Shown: positions 31,755-41,001, numbered from the stretch's first letter. The stretch: 64,000 nt of DNA from Candidatus Chlorohelix allophototropha (GCF_030389965.1 NZ_CP128400.1:310001-374000); one strand, 5' to 3'. The notes: generated by a model not told the origin, from the letters alone. Made by a program: numbers and translations.

Positions 31755-32072
31755 TTGGCTTTGACCGAGGAGGAGCGCGGGCAAAGGCTCGCCGTTATTC
31801 GCAAGGAAATAGACCGCATTGATGCACAGGTGATTGCACTGCTTGGCGAGCGTGCCCGGTTTGTCGAAGAGGTTGGCAAGCTGAAACCGAGCGCCGATAA
31901 GGTGCGCGTGCCCGAACGCGAACGTCAGGTTCTTGAGCGAGCTTGCCAGCTTGCCGTTGAACATGGCATTGACCCCTCTTTTGTGGAGCAATTGTATCTG
32001 GTAATGTTCGATTATTTTGTAGATCACCAGCAAAAGCAATTGTCCCAAAGACCGGAAGAATCCGAATCCTGA
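31755..32072 (+). CDS. chorismate mutase, AroQ type
   Basis: Small all-helical enzyme (105 aa) that turns chorismate into prephenate for Phe and Tyr synthesis. The first helix has IRKEIDRIDAQVIALLGERARFVEEVGKLK, with the conserved Arg, Asp, Leu-Leu-xx-Arg and Lys; the middle has VRVPERERQVLER (the substrate-binding Arg and Glu-Arg), then an EQLYLVMFDYFVDHQQ helix. Start TTG at 31755 is chosen because AAGGGGGAAAG lies just before it; a further TTG at 31734 lacks one. Its stop overlaps the ATG of the double-GNAT gene (TGATG), so translation is coupled. Confidence 0.8.
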   Translation: MALTEEERGQRLAVIRKEIDRIDAQVIALLGERARFVEEVGKLKPSADKVRVPERERQVLERACQLAVEHGIDPSFVEQLYLVMFDYFVDHQQKQLSQRPEESES

Positions 32073-33004
32073 TGCAACCCGATTTAGCGTTACAATTCAG
32101 GGCAGGTAAATTGGAAGATTTGCCTGCCGTCAAAGAAGTTTGCAAAGATGTATGGGGCGGTAACGATTACATGCCTTTTGTATGGGAGGAAAGACTTTCC
32201 GAACCGAACATAAAGGTATTTGTAGCCGAGATTGAGCAACAGCTTGCCGGACTCTACTGCCTCAAAACAATGAATGAATCAGGCTTAAAAACCGGTTGGT
32301 GGTCGGGAGTGCGGGTTGCTACCCCATATAAAAAGCTTGGCTTAGCCTATCGATTGCTCGAACACGCGATAGATGTAGTAAACCAAGAGGAAATAAACGT
32401 GTTGCGCTACAGCACCGCGGAAGACAATATTCCAATGCACCGGGTAGCTGAACGTTTCGGTTTCCGTCTTGTAGCTTCCTACAGTTATGCTATAGGACAG
32501 AAGAATATTATCCCATTGCCTGAAAATACAAATATCACTTTTCGTTCCTTGCAGCCTGATGAGTTAAAGTTAGCTTGGGACTTTATTATTAACTCGAGAG
32601 AATGGCAGCTTGACGAGGGGTTTCATTGTGACTCATGGACATGGCGAAAGTTGGAACTGACCGACTTGCAAGGTAAGTTGGCGAGAAATGCTGTGACCGG
32701 AGGCTTTGAGGGTGATAAACTTAAAGCGTTGAGTGTATTTAACTACGATGAATGGGAAAATCAGCAGGAGATATTTGTCAGTTGGCTGGGTGGTGATGTG
32801 CAAACACAAGCTCAATTGGCACAACATCTTGTCCACAACGCAATAGCAAAGCCATTGGAATATTCGCTGGTTATGATGTTGCCGACAAACTCGGATTTGG
32901 ACAAAGTTCTAGAACAAACAGGATTCGTGCTCAGATCTGAAGATCGTATGCGACTTTACGAATTGTCTCTAGCGGTTGAAAAGGTTCGTAACAGAATGGT
33001 ATAA
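32072..33004 (+). CDS. GNAT acetyltransferase-like protein, two domains
   Basis: A 310-residue protein with an N-terminal GNAT domain (about 10-145: VRVATPYKKLGLAYRLLEHAI is the acetyl-CoA loop, with the usual glycine-rich part weakened; NIPMHRVAERFGFR is the later motif) and a more divergent C-terminal GNAT-like half. The acceptor is unknown. It overlaps the chorismate mutase stop codon and is translationally coupled to it. The promoter of the yebC operon lies inside its last codons. Confidence 0.7.
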   Translation: MQPDLALQFRAGKLEDLPAVKEVCKDVWGGNDYMPFVWEERLSEPNIKVFVAEIEQQLAGLYCLKTMNESGLKTGWWSGVRVATPYKKLGLAYRLLEHAIDVVNQEEINVLRYSTAEDNIPMHRVAERFGFRLVASYSYAIGQKNIIPLPENTNITFRSLQPDELKLAWDFIINSREWQLDEGFHCDSWTWRKLELTDLQGKLARNAVTGGFEGDKLKALSVFNYDEWENQQEIFVSWLGGDVQTQAQLAQHLVHNAIAKPLEYSLVMMLPTNSDLDKVLEQTGFVLRSEDRMRLYELSLAVEKVRNRMV

Positions 33005-33005
33005 T
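32976..33005 (+). promoter_or_regulatory. promoter of the yebC-ruvC-tlyA-nadK operon
   Basis: TTGAAA (4 of 6), an 18-base spacer and a perfect TATAAT, overlapping the end of the upstream GNAT gene and 80 bases before the yebC start. Confidence 0.6.
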
Positions 33006-33084
33006 TAATCGAGTCCGCTAAATATATCAGTTAACACGGATCAATACAGGTAAGCATATCCGATGTTGAGGAGAGAAATAAAGT

Positions 33085-33849
33085 ATGTCAGGGCACAGTA
33101 AATGGCATTCAATCCGACGATCGAAAGCCATCATTGATAACAAACGAGGCGCAGTTTTTACCAAGCTCGCTCGCGAAATTTCGATTGCGACTAGAGAGGG
33201 TGGCGGCGCTGATCCTGACACCAACTTTAAGTTACGTGTAGCAATCCAGAAAGCGCGCGCCGAAAACATGCCCGTTGACAATATCAAACGCGCCGTTGAA
33301 AAAGGCATGGGCAGCGGTGAAGGCGGTTTGCAGCTTGAAGAAATTTTCTACGAAGGCTACGGACCGGGCGGAACAGCAATTCTGGTACAGGCGCTGACCG
33401 ATAACCGCAACCGCACCTCTTCTGAGATTCGTAGCGCCTTTACTAAAGGCGGCGGCAATCACGGTGAACCCGGCTCGGTAAGTTGGATGTTTGAGCATGT
33501 AGGGTTAATTCGCATCGAACTTGGCAAGTATGATCCAGAAGAACTGATGCTCATCGCGATTGATGCGGGCGCAAACGATGTGCAAGAAGTCAGCGAAGAT
33601 GACGAGGTTATTGAACTGGAAGTTTATACCGGATTTGAAGAAATGCGCAAGGTACAAGAAGCGTTGGAAAATGGCGGTATCAAAATAATTTCCAGTGAAG
33701 CGATCTTCAATGCCAAAACTACTATGGATTTGGATGATGCCAAAGCGCTGCAAGTGCTACGGTTGATGGAACGTCTTGAAGACCTCGACGATGTACAAAA
33801 CGTCTATAGCAACCTGAATATTCGGGATGAGGTTGCGGCTCTCCAATAG
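33085..33849 (+). CDS. yebC: YebC/PmpR family regulator
   Basis: Conserved cytosolic protein of the TACO1/YebC family (254 aa); members act as DNA-binding regulators or help ribosomes through difficult stretches. The family N-terminus is unmistakable: MSGHSKWHSIRRSKAIIDNKRGAVFTKLAREI, then GGADPDTNFKLRVAIQKARAENMP and GYGPGGTAILVQALTDNRNRT. A GAGGAGAG ribosome binding site is present. ruvC follows with a 23-base overlap, the classic yebC-ruvC pairing. Confidence 0.95.
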   Translation: MSGHSKWHSIRRSKAIIDNKRGAVFTKLAREISIATREGGGADPDTNFKLRVAIQKARAENMPVDNIKRAVEKGMGSGEGGLQLEEIFYEGYGPGGTAILVQALTDNRNRTSSEIRSAFTKGGGNHGEPGSVSWMFEHVGLIRIELGKYDPEELMLIAIDAGANDVQEVSEDDEVIELEVYTGFEEMRKVQEALENGGIKIISSEAIFNAKTTMDLDDAKALQVLRLMERLEDLDDVQNVYSNLNIRDEVAALQ

Positions 33850-34387
33850 GTTAGCACTTTTGCCCACACCATACAAAGATGAGAATCTGGTACTTGGCAT
33901 AGACCCTGGCTCGGCTTTAATGGGCTGGGGTTTGGTGCATTTACGACCGGACGATTCGCTGGAAATGATAAATTATGGCGCGATCAGCACCTCGCCGCGC
34001 CTGCCAATGCCACAACGGTTGCAGCAAATTTATCGTCAGCTTACAGGTTTGCTTGAAACAGCCTTTCCCTCAGAGATAGCCATTGAAGAGCTTTTTTTCA
34101 ATAAAAATACCACTACTGTTATAGCAGTAAGTCAGGCGCGAGGAGTAGCCTTACTAGCTGCCGCCGATCATAATATTGACGTTTTCGAATACACCCCCTT
34201 ACAGGTTAAACAAGCGCTGGTAGGTTATGGTCGCGCCCAGAAAGACCAAGTACAAGAAATGGTGCGGATTCTGCTGAACCTCGACCAGATTCCGAAACCG
34301 GATGATGCCGCCGATGCGCTAGCGATTGCAATCTGCCACATACGTAGTCGCCGCTTTATGTCCCGGTTGGAGGCGCAAAATGGCTAA
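33827..34387 (+). CDS. ruvC: Holliday junction resolvase RuvC
   Basis: Dimeric nuclease that cuts Holliday junctions after RuvAB branch migration. Catalytic acids are visible: Asp26 in LGIDPGS, Glu87-Glu88 in AIEELFF, and the pair in KPDDAADALAIAICH (about 159-163). At 186 residues from ATG 33827 it is slightly long because of a 20-residue N-terminal lead; a start closer to LVLGIDPGS cannot be excluded. ruvA and ruvB are not in the window. It overlaps yebC and tlyA, so it is the middle of a tightly packed operon. Confidence 0.92.
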   Translation: MRLRLSNRLALLPTPYKDENLVLGIDPGSALMGWGLVHLRPDDSLEMINYGAISTSPRLPMPQRLQQIYRQLTGLLETAFPSEIAIEELFFNKNTTTVIAVSQARGVALLAAADHNIDVFEYTPLQVKQALVGYGRAQKDQVQEMVRILLNLDQIPKPDDAADALAIAICHIRSRRFMSRLEAQNG

Positions 34388-35264
34388 ACCGCGCCCTTCT
34401 ACCAAAAAACGACCAGAAGTTGTGATTGAATCCACTAAAAAGCGGGTTGACCAATGGCTGGTGGAACTGGGTATCGCCCCCACCCGCGAGAAAGCGCAAG
34501 CCTTGATAATGGCGGGGCAGGTGCTGGCTGGAACGCGCCGTATTGATAAAGCAGGGCAAAGCCTGAACCCTGTCGAAGCGCATACTCTTAACCTAAAAGA
34601 AGGCAGCGCTTTAAAATATGTCAGCCGCGGAGGTTTTAAACTTGAACACGCCCTCGATGTTTTCCAGATTGACCCAACCGGAAAATTGGCGCTGGATGTA
34701 GGAGCAAGTACGGGCGGTTTTAGCGATTGCTTTTTGCAGCATGGCGCACGTAAAGTGATTGCGCTGGATGTTGGCAATAGTCAATTAGCCTGGAGTTTGC
34801 GGCAAGACTCCCGCGTTTATATTTTGGATCACACCAACGTGCGCTATAGTGAAAGCCTGCCTGAAGTTGAACCCGGTAGGGGTGCAGCGCTAGCAGACGT
34901 AGCCGCCGTAGATGTGAGCTTTATTTCACTTAAATTGGTGCTACCGGCAGTACGAAACCTTATTATTCCCGATGCGCCCCTAGTGGTTCTGGTAAAACCG
35001 CAATTCGAAGCAGGCAAAGAACGGGTGGGAAAGGGTGGTATAATAAAGGACACCTTAGTGCATCGCGCCGTGCTTGAAGATTTGATAGAATGGTGGAATA
35101 CCAATCGGTTTACCCTACAAGGACTAATCCGCTCACCTATCTTGGGAACTGAGGGTAATCTCGAATTTTTGGCGCATCTGAAAGCTGTGGAGGAAGTAGT
35201 TGATAACTGGGTTACCCCGGCTGCACACGGACTTGAACAACTATTAGGGAGAATGGAACTGTGA
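34380..35264 (+). CDS. tlyA: TlyA family 2'-O-ribose rRNA methyltransferase
   Basis: S4-domain protein with a FtsJ-type methyltransferase fold (294 aa), related to TlyA that methylates cytidines in 16S and 23S rRNA. The S4 domain is at about 20-80 (KKRVDQWLVELGIAPTREKAQALIMAGQVL), the SAM site is LALDVGASTGGFSDCFLQHG, and VDVSFISLKL and LVVLVKPQFEAGKERVGKGGI complete the core. The ATG at 34380 has GGAGG 6 bases upstream and overlaps the ruvC stop. Its own stop overlaps the nadK start. Confidence 0.9.
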   Translation: MAKPRPSTKKRPEVVIESTKKRVDQWLVELGIAPTREKAQALIMAGQVLAGTRRIDKAGQSLNPVEAHTLNLKEGSALKYVSRGGFKLEHALDVFQIDPTGKLALDVGASTGGFSDCFLQHGARKVIALDVGNSQLAWSLRQDSRVYILDHTNVRYSESLPEVEPGRGAALADVAAVDVSFISLKLVLPAVRNLIIPDAPLVVLVKPQFEAGKERVGKGGIIKDTLVHRAVLEDLIEWWNTNRFTLQGLIRSPILGTEGNLEFLAHLKAVEEVVDNWVTPAAHGLEQLLGRMEL

Positions 35265-36094
35265 GACATATGGCAGTAGTTAGCCGCCCTGCACCTCCAC
35301 CCGAAGCACAAGGGTTGGCAGATGCAGTTGAAAGGCTATTGACACAAGAAGGCATCAAAGTCTGGCGCGGAATTGTACCAGACGGGGGTGAGTATGCCCG
35401 GCGTATGGCAGAATGTGAATTAGTTTTTGTGCTAGGCGGGGACGGTACAATTTTGCACGCTGCAAATCTTGCTGCTGCAAACGGTGTGCCAATCGTAGGG
35501 GTGGACTTCGGGCGTTTCGGCTTCTTAGCTGAATTGAGTCGTGAAGAAGCCCTCGATAAGATTCCGGCTTTTGTAAGAGGTGAGCACTGGGTAGAAGAGC
35601 GCGTCATGTTAAGAGCCGAGCATATCCGGAGCGGCGAAGTAATGGGGCAATATCAGGCTTTGAACGATATTGTATTGGGTCGCGCGTATCTCTCAGGTAT
35701 TATTGACGTGCAATTGGTCGTTGACGGTGAATACGTCACTACCTATTTCGGCGATGGCTTAATCGTAAGTACCGCCACCGGCTCAACCGCTTACAATATT
35801 GCAGCTGGTGGTCCGGTACTAGCTCCAAATATGGGTGCGATTGTGTTATCCGCGCTTGCACCGCATCTTACACACCTAAGCCATTTGGTAGTACCGCGTG
35901 ATTCTACCATCACGTTGCATGTGGGAACGCGCAAAGGCGCAGCCGTTACAGTGGATGGGCAACCTGACTTCCAAATTCAGGATAAGGATATGCTGCGAGT
36001 AACCCTCGCACCCTTTACCGCTCGGTTTGCACGCCTCCAAGATAAAACCTACTTCTACAAAAACCTTGCCAACCGCTTGCGACGCGGCGGGTGA
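35261..36094 (+). CDS. nadK: NAD kinase
   Basis: Cytosolic enzyme that phosphorylates NAD to NADP. The signature GGDGT (residues 59-63) and the NE/D-type motif ALNDIVLGRA, followed by STATGSTAYNIAAGGPVLAPN, are clear. Length 277 residues is typical. Start GTG overlaps the tlyA TGA (GTGA); an ATG nine bases later is possible. The tlyA-nadK pairing is common (often followed by recN, which is absent here). Confidence 0.93.
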   Translation: MRHMAVVSRPAPPPEAQGLADAVERLLTQEGIKVWRGIVPDGGEYARRMAECELVFVLGGDGTILHAANLAAANGVPIVGVDFGRFGFLAELSREEALDKIPAFVRGEHWVEERVMLRAEHIRSGEVMGQYQALNDIVLGRAYLSGIIDVQLVVDGEYVTTYFGDGLIVSTATGSTAYNIAAGGPVLAPNMGAIVLSALAPHLTHLSHLVVPRDSTITLHVGTRKGAAVTVDGQPDFQIQDKDMLRVTLAPFTARFARLQDKTYFYKNLANRLRRGG

Positions 36095-36117
36095 TTTGAG
36101 AGCGGAAAACGGGTAAG

Positions 36118-38262
36118 TTGAAAAATAGGTCGGGCTTCTGGTTTCGTCACGCCATACCTTTCGGGCTTTACTTACTGGGAGCCATCATTTTCACTTATCC
36201 GCTGGTTTTAAATTTGGGCAGCCGCATTATCAGTACGCCCGGTAGTGACGGTTGGCAAAACCTTTGGCATCTCTGGTGGGTAAGGCACAGTCTAATTGAC
36301 CTCAGAGCCTTGCCCTATTACACCGAGATGCTCTACTACCCGCAGCGCATTGATCTGCTGTTAGACCCGCTTAATGTTACTACCGGAACGCTTTCCATTC
36401 CCCTTCAATATCTTTTCGGTTTGGTTGCCACCTTTAATATTTGGGTTTTGCTGGCAATTACACTGGCAGGTTATTGCACCTACCTATTGGCAGGCTATCT
36501 GAGCGATAATTATCACGCTGCCATTGTTGCCGGAGTTATTTTTGCTTTCAGCCCCCTCATCTCGCTGTGGCTCAATCTTGGACAACTAGAACTTCTTACC
36601 GCCTTCTGGTTGCCGCTCTTTGCTTTGCTGTATCTCAAAACGCTGAAAGGGGAAGGACGCTGGCAATGGTACGCCGGGTTTGCCGCTTTCTCTTTTGTGC
36701 TGATGTCGCTGACAAGTTGGTATTTTGCCTATTATGGGCTGATTTTCGCCGGACTTTTACTGCTTTATCGTTTACTTAGCCATGAAGAAAAATTGCGTGG
36801 CTTACTATTGCGTGGGATTGGTACGCTGCTATTGGCAGGCGTTGCGCTGCTACCGATAGTTTTGCGTACAACTGGCGCGGTAGGGGGCGAACAAAATGTG
36901 GGCAGACAGAGTACCCTGAATTTCTGGCTCAATTCGGTAGCGCTCCTCGACCTGATAAAACCTGCACCCACCTTTATTTGGAAAGCCTTCGGCTTTAGCG
37001 ATAATACAGATCAACGCTGGCTTTTTCTGGGAAGCATTGCGTTGGCGCTGGTGCTATTGGGATTGGCGGTTAATTTCAAAAAGCAATGGTTCTGGGGATT
37101 AACAGGAGTAGTTTTTCTTGAACTAGCGCTTGGACCTACATTGCGCCTCGACTCCAGCAATAACCTATTCGCCACTGCCACCGACGCTGAAAACGGCATC
37201 CCCACTCCCAACCGCTTACTCTATGCCCTCCCTTTCGGGGATATTGCACGCCGCCCGTTGGTTAGCCTTATTCTGGTGATGCTGGTTTGCGGGATATTGG
37301 CAACTTACGGGTTGGATTTTTTGGTCAAACGGCTACAAAACTACAAGCTTAAAGCAGCACTTCCCGCGCTTGCTGTCTTGCTAATCTTTCTGGAGTTCAT
37401 GCCTATCCCCCGTCCAATGGCAGATGCTTCTATTAATAGCTTTTATCAAAAACTGGCAGATTCACCGGACAATTTTGCGGTTATTGATCTGCCGGATAAA
37501 AGCGATGTGCTGGCAATGTACTATCAAACCACGCACGAAAAGCCAATGGTAGGTGGGTATATTGCGCGCGCGCTGCCTTATCCCTTTGCGCAAACACCCG
37601 GCATCAAGGAATTGCGTAGCACCACCCCTGCTGCGCTCTCTCGCGATATATTTGACCCTAACACTCTCGAAAATACTTCGGCGGTTTTGCAATATTTCAA
37701 TATCCGTTACGTAATTTATCATTTGAACCTGACAGACACGGTCAGCGATTCGTATCGTAAAGCACACCTTGAATACATCAACGAAATCTTTCAGGCTGCG
37801 CCGCCCTATTATCGAGATTCGGAAATAGTGGTATGGCACGTCCCAGATTTACCGGGCGCGTCCAATCCTTGCGGTGCTAAAGCAATATTGCCGGGTAGGT
37901 TAGGAGGCTGGAACGAACGTCAGTTTACCGATTCGGGCGAGGTTTTCAGATGGATGGACGGTAACGCGGAAGTAAATTTCTTTAACCCTAGCAAACAGTC
38001 ATTACGGGTGGAATTCGATACTGCTGCGTATAGTTGGAATCAGGCGCGGCATTTACAACTCTGGCAAAATAAAAGTATTGCCTATGAAACCCAGATTGGA
38101 ACCGAACGCGCCCCCTTGCATTTTGAACTAACCTTGCAACCGGGCGATAACCGAGTGCAGTTCAAAACCCTCGAACCCGGTAACAAAGAGGGCAACCGCA
38201 CGCAGGCTATTGCATTTCTGCCGTTCGTAATCAGCGACTTTGCTAATCCAAGATGCGGTTAG
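36118..38262 (+). CDS. large polytopic membrane protein, glycosyltransferase-like
   Basis: A 714-residue membrane protein with about 11-12 hydrophobic segments, then an extracytoplasmic C-terminal domain of about 250 residues rich in beta-type sequence. Layout and the early acidic outside loop (GSDGWQNLWHLWWVRHSL, then MLYYPQRIDLLLDPLN) resemble GT-C glycosyltransferases or YfhO-like proteins, but no exact family can be named. It is a paralogue of the 59056-61329 gene: both share the D-x-WQN-x-W-x-WW motif and the helix that follows. Start TTG at 36118 is 23 bases after nadK and may be part of that operon; the ribosome binding site is poor. Confidence 0.6.
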   Translation: MKNRSGFWFRHAIPFGLYLLGAIIFTYPLVLNLGSRIISTPGSDGWQNLWHLWWVRHSLIDLRALPYYTEMLYYPQRIDLLLDPLNVTTGTLSIPLQYLFGLVATFNIWVLLAITLAGYCTYLLAGYLSDNYHAAIVAGVIFAFSPLISLWLNLGQLELLTAFWLPLFALLYLKTLKGEGRWQWYAGFAAFSFVLMSLTSWYFAYYGLIFAGLLLLYRLLSHEEKLRGLLLRGIGTLLLAGVALLPIVLRTTGAVGGEQNVGRQSTLNFWLNSVALLDLIKPAPTFIWKAFGFSDNTDQRWLFLGSIALALVLLGLAVNFKKQWFWGLTGVVFLELALGPTLRLDSSNNLFATATDAENGIPTPNRLLYALPFGDIARRPLVSLILVMLVCGILATYGLDFLVKRLQNYKLKAALPALAVLLIFLEFMPIPRPMADASINSFYQKLADSPDNFAVIDLPDKSDVLAMYYQTTHEKPMVGGYIARALPYPFAQTPGIKELRSTTPAALSRDIFDPNTLENTSAVLQYFNIRYVIYHLNLTDTVSDSYRKAHLEYINEIFQAAPPYYRDSEIVVWHVPDLPGASNPCGAKAILPGRLGGWNERQFTDSGEVFRWMDGNAEVNFFNPSKQSLRVEFDTAAYSWNQARHLQLWQNKSIAYETQIGTERAPLHFELTLQPGDNRVQFKTLEPGNKEGNRTQAIAFLPFVISDFANPRCG

Positions 38263-38264
38263 AC

Positions 38265-38576
38265 TTAGGAATCTTCATCGTCAGCCAAATCAAGTTGAGA
38301 GTGTAGCAAATTAATCTGGTCGTTTATCTCCTGATAGGTATCTAACCCTAAATCCTGCATTTCATCGCGAATTTCTTCCAGCAAAGACAGACGTTTTGCC
38401 AAGTCGCTGGTTTCTCCATTTTGCCCGCGCCCCGAAAGAGAAAGAACCGCTTCCACTTCCTGCAAAGTGCTAAAGCCTGCTTCATCCAAATCTTCCCGCA
38501 AGCTTTCCAACCTATCCAATGCAAGTAGTAGCGCGTATTCCTCTGGAGCCTGATCATCACCCGGTTTCTTTGTCAT
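38265..38576 (-). CDS. small acidic coiled-coil protein
   Basis: Unrecognised 103-residue, highly acidic protein with two leucine-rich helical stretches (LLALDRLESLREDLDEAGF and LAKRLSLLEEIRDEMQDLGL) that look like an internal repeat: both end with D-E/L-G-F/L-x-T-x-Q-E. Probably a cytosolic helical adaptor. Its ATG overlaps the stop of the DUF402 gene by 4 bases, so translation is coupled. It is convergent with the 36118 gene, with 2 bases between stops. Confidence 0.65.
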   Translation of the reverse strand: MTKKPGDDQAPEEYALLLALDRLESLREDLDEAGFSTLQEVEAVLSLSGRGQNGETSDLAKRLSLLEEIRDEMQDLGLDTYQEINDQINLLHSQLDLADDEDS

Positions 38577-39184
38577 ACATTACCTTCCTTTACCTTTGTT
38601 AACCACAACCCCTTATGATCCAACAGCCCTTTGAAATTAGGAATTGCTGCGGCAGGTCGCCAATTCAACAAAGAGTCGTCAAAAGGAAAAATCCTGTGCT
38701 TAATATTGTACAGAACTTCTTCCAGCGCTTTTTCGGCGCGTTCTATAATCTCGGTGGGATAAATTAATTCCTGTTTGCGCTCCTCAAATTCCTCACGATC
38801 AAGCACGAACATTCCCGCAGTACGATCACCTTTAAGAACTCGATCGCTATTAGCGGTTAATAGCATTACATCAAGGTCAAGATCAACATAGCGGCATAAA
38901 GAACCGTCTCTTTCAGGCGGCAGCGCAATATTGATATAGTAGTGGTGAAAATCCCAGTTGGCACGCCACGCGATAATGATGTTGAAATCTTTTTTGGGAA
39001 ATAGGAGCGTTAGATTATGATTTTCATAGTGCTCAAGCCGTTGTTTCTTACCATTCCAGAAAGGCGCACCTGAGGGGGTGTAAGACAACAATAAATCGGC
39101 GGTATCTTCCAACAGTTGTGCCGGATAAAAATAACGATCTATATCAGGATATATAAATGATTCGATTCGTAGCAAATTATTCAT
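38573..39184 (-). CDS. DUF402 domain protein
   Basis: Soluble protein of 203 residues with a DUF402 core: WRANWDFHHYYINIALPPERDGSLCRYVDLDLDVMLLTANSDRVLKG, then FVLDREEFEERKQ. The paired Asp residues in DLDLDV bind metal in the family. Characterised members are nucleoside di/triphosphate phosphatases, and others act on RNA, so a phosphohydrolase role is plausible here but not shown. It lies immediately after a membrane protein gene and is coupled to the acidic coiled-coil gene. Confidence 0.7.
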   Translation of the reverse strand: MNNLLRIESFIYPDIDRYFYPAQLLEDTADLLLSYTPSGAPFWNGKKQRLEHYENHNLTLLFPKKDFNIIIAWRANWDFHHYYINIALPPERDGSLCRYVDLDLDVMLLTANSDRVLKGDRTAGMFVLDREEFEERKQELIYPTEIIERAEKALEEVLYNIKHRIFPFDDSLLNWRPAAAIPNFKGLLDHKGLWLTKVKEGNV

Positions 39185-40039
39185 TTATGAACCGGAACCA
39201 AGTTTAATATTCGCCAATACCGCCCAGACCACCAACGCAATGCTGATTACTGATACCACCAGATATTCACGCAGCACCGCTTTATTCAAGTTGCCTGTAA
39301 GATGCGCTTGGAGTAATCCGACTAAGATATAGCATATCAAAAGTGGTACTATTCCCCCAACCAGCGCACTAACCGCCCAGTAATTGAGGGCTAATGCCAC
39401 CTCTCCAAGGGTAATACCAGCAATCAGGCAAGCTGTTAATACCTTACCACGTGGGGCGCGAGTCTGCCTCAAAAGTTCGTATGCCAGCAGCAATCCGGTT
39501 AACCCGATGAGCGGGGCGCTGATAAAAGCGCGCCATTTATTTACATACACCGAACTGAATATAAGAAACCCGGTAAGGTAGGTAGTGATATTCAGTCCGA
39601 TTACCGCCCACCCATAGTAGCGACTTTGCCGTCCAATACTATAATATTGGGCGATTACCACCAATAAAATGAGTAGAGAAAATAGAACCGTTCCGCTTAT
39701 CTGTACTACCGCATCGGCAAACAACCTGATAAACAGATATGAACCCACTACCAATAGACCCGGTACTATCCAAGCAAAGGGGGCAATTTCAAATTTATTC
39801 CTGCCAAAACGCAACGCCGGCAATTTGACCAGATAAATCTGCGGGTGACTGCGCACAACTGCGTCGGCGATTCCCATTGTAATAAGCACCAACGCTGACA
39901 GAATAATGACAGTCAGGGGGAAAATAAGATTTTGGTCAATATTAGTAGCAAAAAAACCGCCCGCCGGGTCAAAGACCAGCAAGAAGGCTTGGGTTATTGC
40001 TATCAGGAAAACAAGAGTTATAATCCGATCTATTCGCAT
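39185..40039 (-). CDS. polytopic membrane protein of unknown function
   Basis: A 284-residue protein with about eight hydrophobic segments spread over its whole length, short loops and no catalytic motif I recognise. The only charged cytosolic loops are near residues 66-82 and 175-195. It sits between sua5 (4 bases upstream) and the DUF402 gene (adjacent), all on the minus strand and surely co-transcribed. A transport or scaffold role cannot be read from the sequence. Confidence 0.7.
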   Translation of the reverse strand: MRIDRIITLVFLIAITQAFLLVFDPAGGFFATNIDQNLIFPLTVIILSALVLITMGIADAVVRSHPQIYLVKLPALRFGRNKFEIAPFAWIVPGLLVVGSYLFIRLFADAVVQISGTVLFSLLILLVVIAQYYSIGRQSRYYGWAVIGLNITTYLTGFLIFSSVYVNKWRAFISAPLIGLTGLLLAYELLRQTRAPRGKVLTACLIAGITLGEVALALNYWAVSALVGGIVPLLICYILVGLLQAHLTGNLNKAVLREYLVVSVISIALVVWAVLANIKLGSGS

Positions 40040-40042
40040 TTT

Positions 40043-40687
40043 CTATTTCAGAGCCTCTCGAATGACGCGAGCGGGGATAGCGGTTTCTCGCAATACCCTC
40101 AACACTCCCCCGGTGGTATCCACTACTGTTGAATCAATGCCCCCCGGACACATACCACCATCCAGCACTACCTCGATACGCCCTTTAAGGTTAATTAGCA
40201 CTCCCGGCACATCCAAAGGGCTATCCTTGCCGCTTTGGTTGGCGCTGGTAGTCGCTAGAGGCGAGCCAACCTCGCGAATAAGCGCCAATGTTAGTACATG
40301 CGCAGGCATCCGCACCGCTATGGTATCACCACCGGCGCAAATAACATCAGGCAAGTCCGGGTGGCGTGGTAGAATGAGGGTAAGCGCACCGGGCCAGAAT
40401 CTCTCAATCAAACGATTCGCTAGATCGTTTACCTCTCTGGCAACCAATAGCAACTGTTCGGCATCTTTTACCAGAATCGGAATTGGCTTTTGCATACGCC
40501 GCCCCTTTACATTGTACAGGCGTGTAACAGCCTCGGCATTGGAAGCGATAGCGCCAACCCCATACACAGTATCGGTCGGAAAAGCGGCTAAATTACCCCG
40601 GCGAATCTCATCAGCTACAATAGAGATTGCACGAGCATCATCGGCATTGATAATACGAGTTTTCAGATTTGCTGGGAAAGAATTCAT
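40043..40687 (-). CDS. L-threonylcarbamoyladenylate synthase (Sua5/YrdC/TsaC)
   Basis: Makes threonylcarbamoyl-AMP from Thr, bicarbonate and ATP, the first step of the universal t6A37 tRNA modification. The YrdC signature is complete: GNLAAFPTDTVYGVGAIASN, the KGRRMQKPIPILV motif, and PLATTSANQSG. At 214 residues it is the short YrdC/TsaC form without the Sua5 C-terminal domain. It heads a four-gene minus-strand cluster. The promoter must lie in the A/T-rich gap at 40688-40880. Confidence 0.92.
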   Translation of the reverse strand: MNSFPANLKTRIINADDARAISIVADEIRRGNLAAFPTDTVYGVGAIASNAEAVTRLYNVKGRRMQKPIPILVKDAEQLLLVAREVNDLANRLIERFWPGALTLILPRHPDLPDVICAGGDTIAVRMPAHVLTLALIREVGSPLATTSANQSGKDSPLDVPGVLINLKGRIEVVLDGGMCPGGIDSTVVDTTGGVLRVLRETAIPARVIREALK

Positions 40688-40884
40688 GCTTAATAATAAA
40701 ATGAATGTTTGGGATACATTTATGTTACATTTGGTAAGCTAGAATTATAACTATACATCCTAAAGTTAATAAGTCTAGGCTCATTATAGCATACCCATGC
40801 CTAGACAAAATCCTAATGTAAATTACATAACCTAATCTATATATAATTTAGCAACATTGTATAGTCTAACGTCAACCCAATAAG
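40688..40884. other. divergent A/T-rich intergenic region
   Basis: About 200 A/T-rich bases between sua5 and the sucCD promoter. No gene-like frame. The sua5 promoter is expected here but I could not fix its boxes. Confidence 0.4.
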
Positions 40885-40913
40885 TTGCGAAGGAATGGTG
40901 GCTAAGGTACAAT
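40885..40913 (+). promoter_or_regulatory. promoter of sucCD
   Basis: TTGCGA (4 of 6), a spacer of exactly 17 bases and TACAAT (5 of 6), 89 bases before the sucC ATG. Confidence 0.55.
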
Positions 40914-41001
40914 TTAGCCAGAGTTTGTGAAAAAATAATTTTCTCGGTAGGGGCGCAACTTGTTGCGTTAACCTCAATAATTAATTTAAAAAGGAGAGGC
41001 C

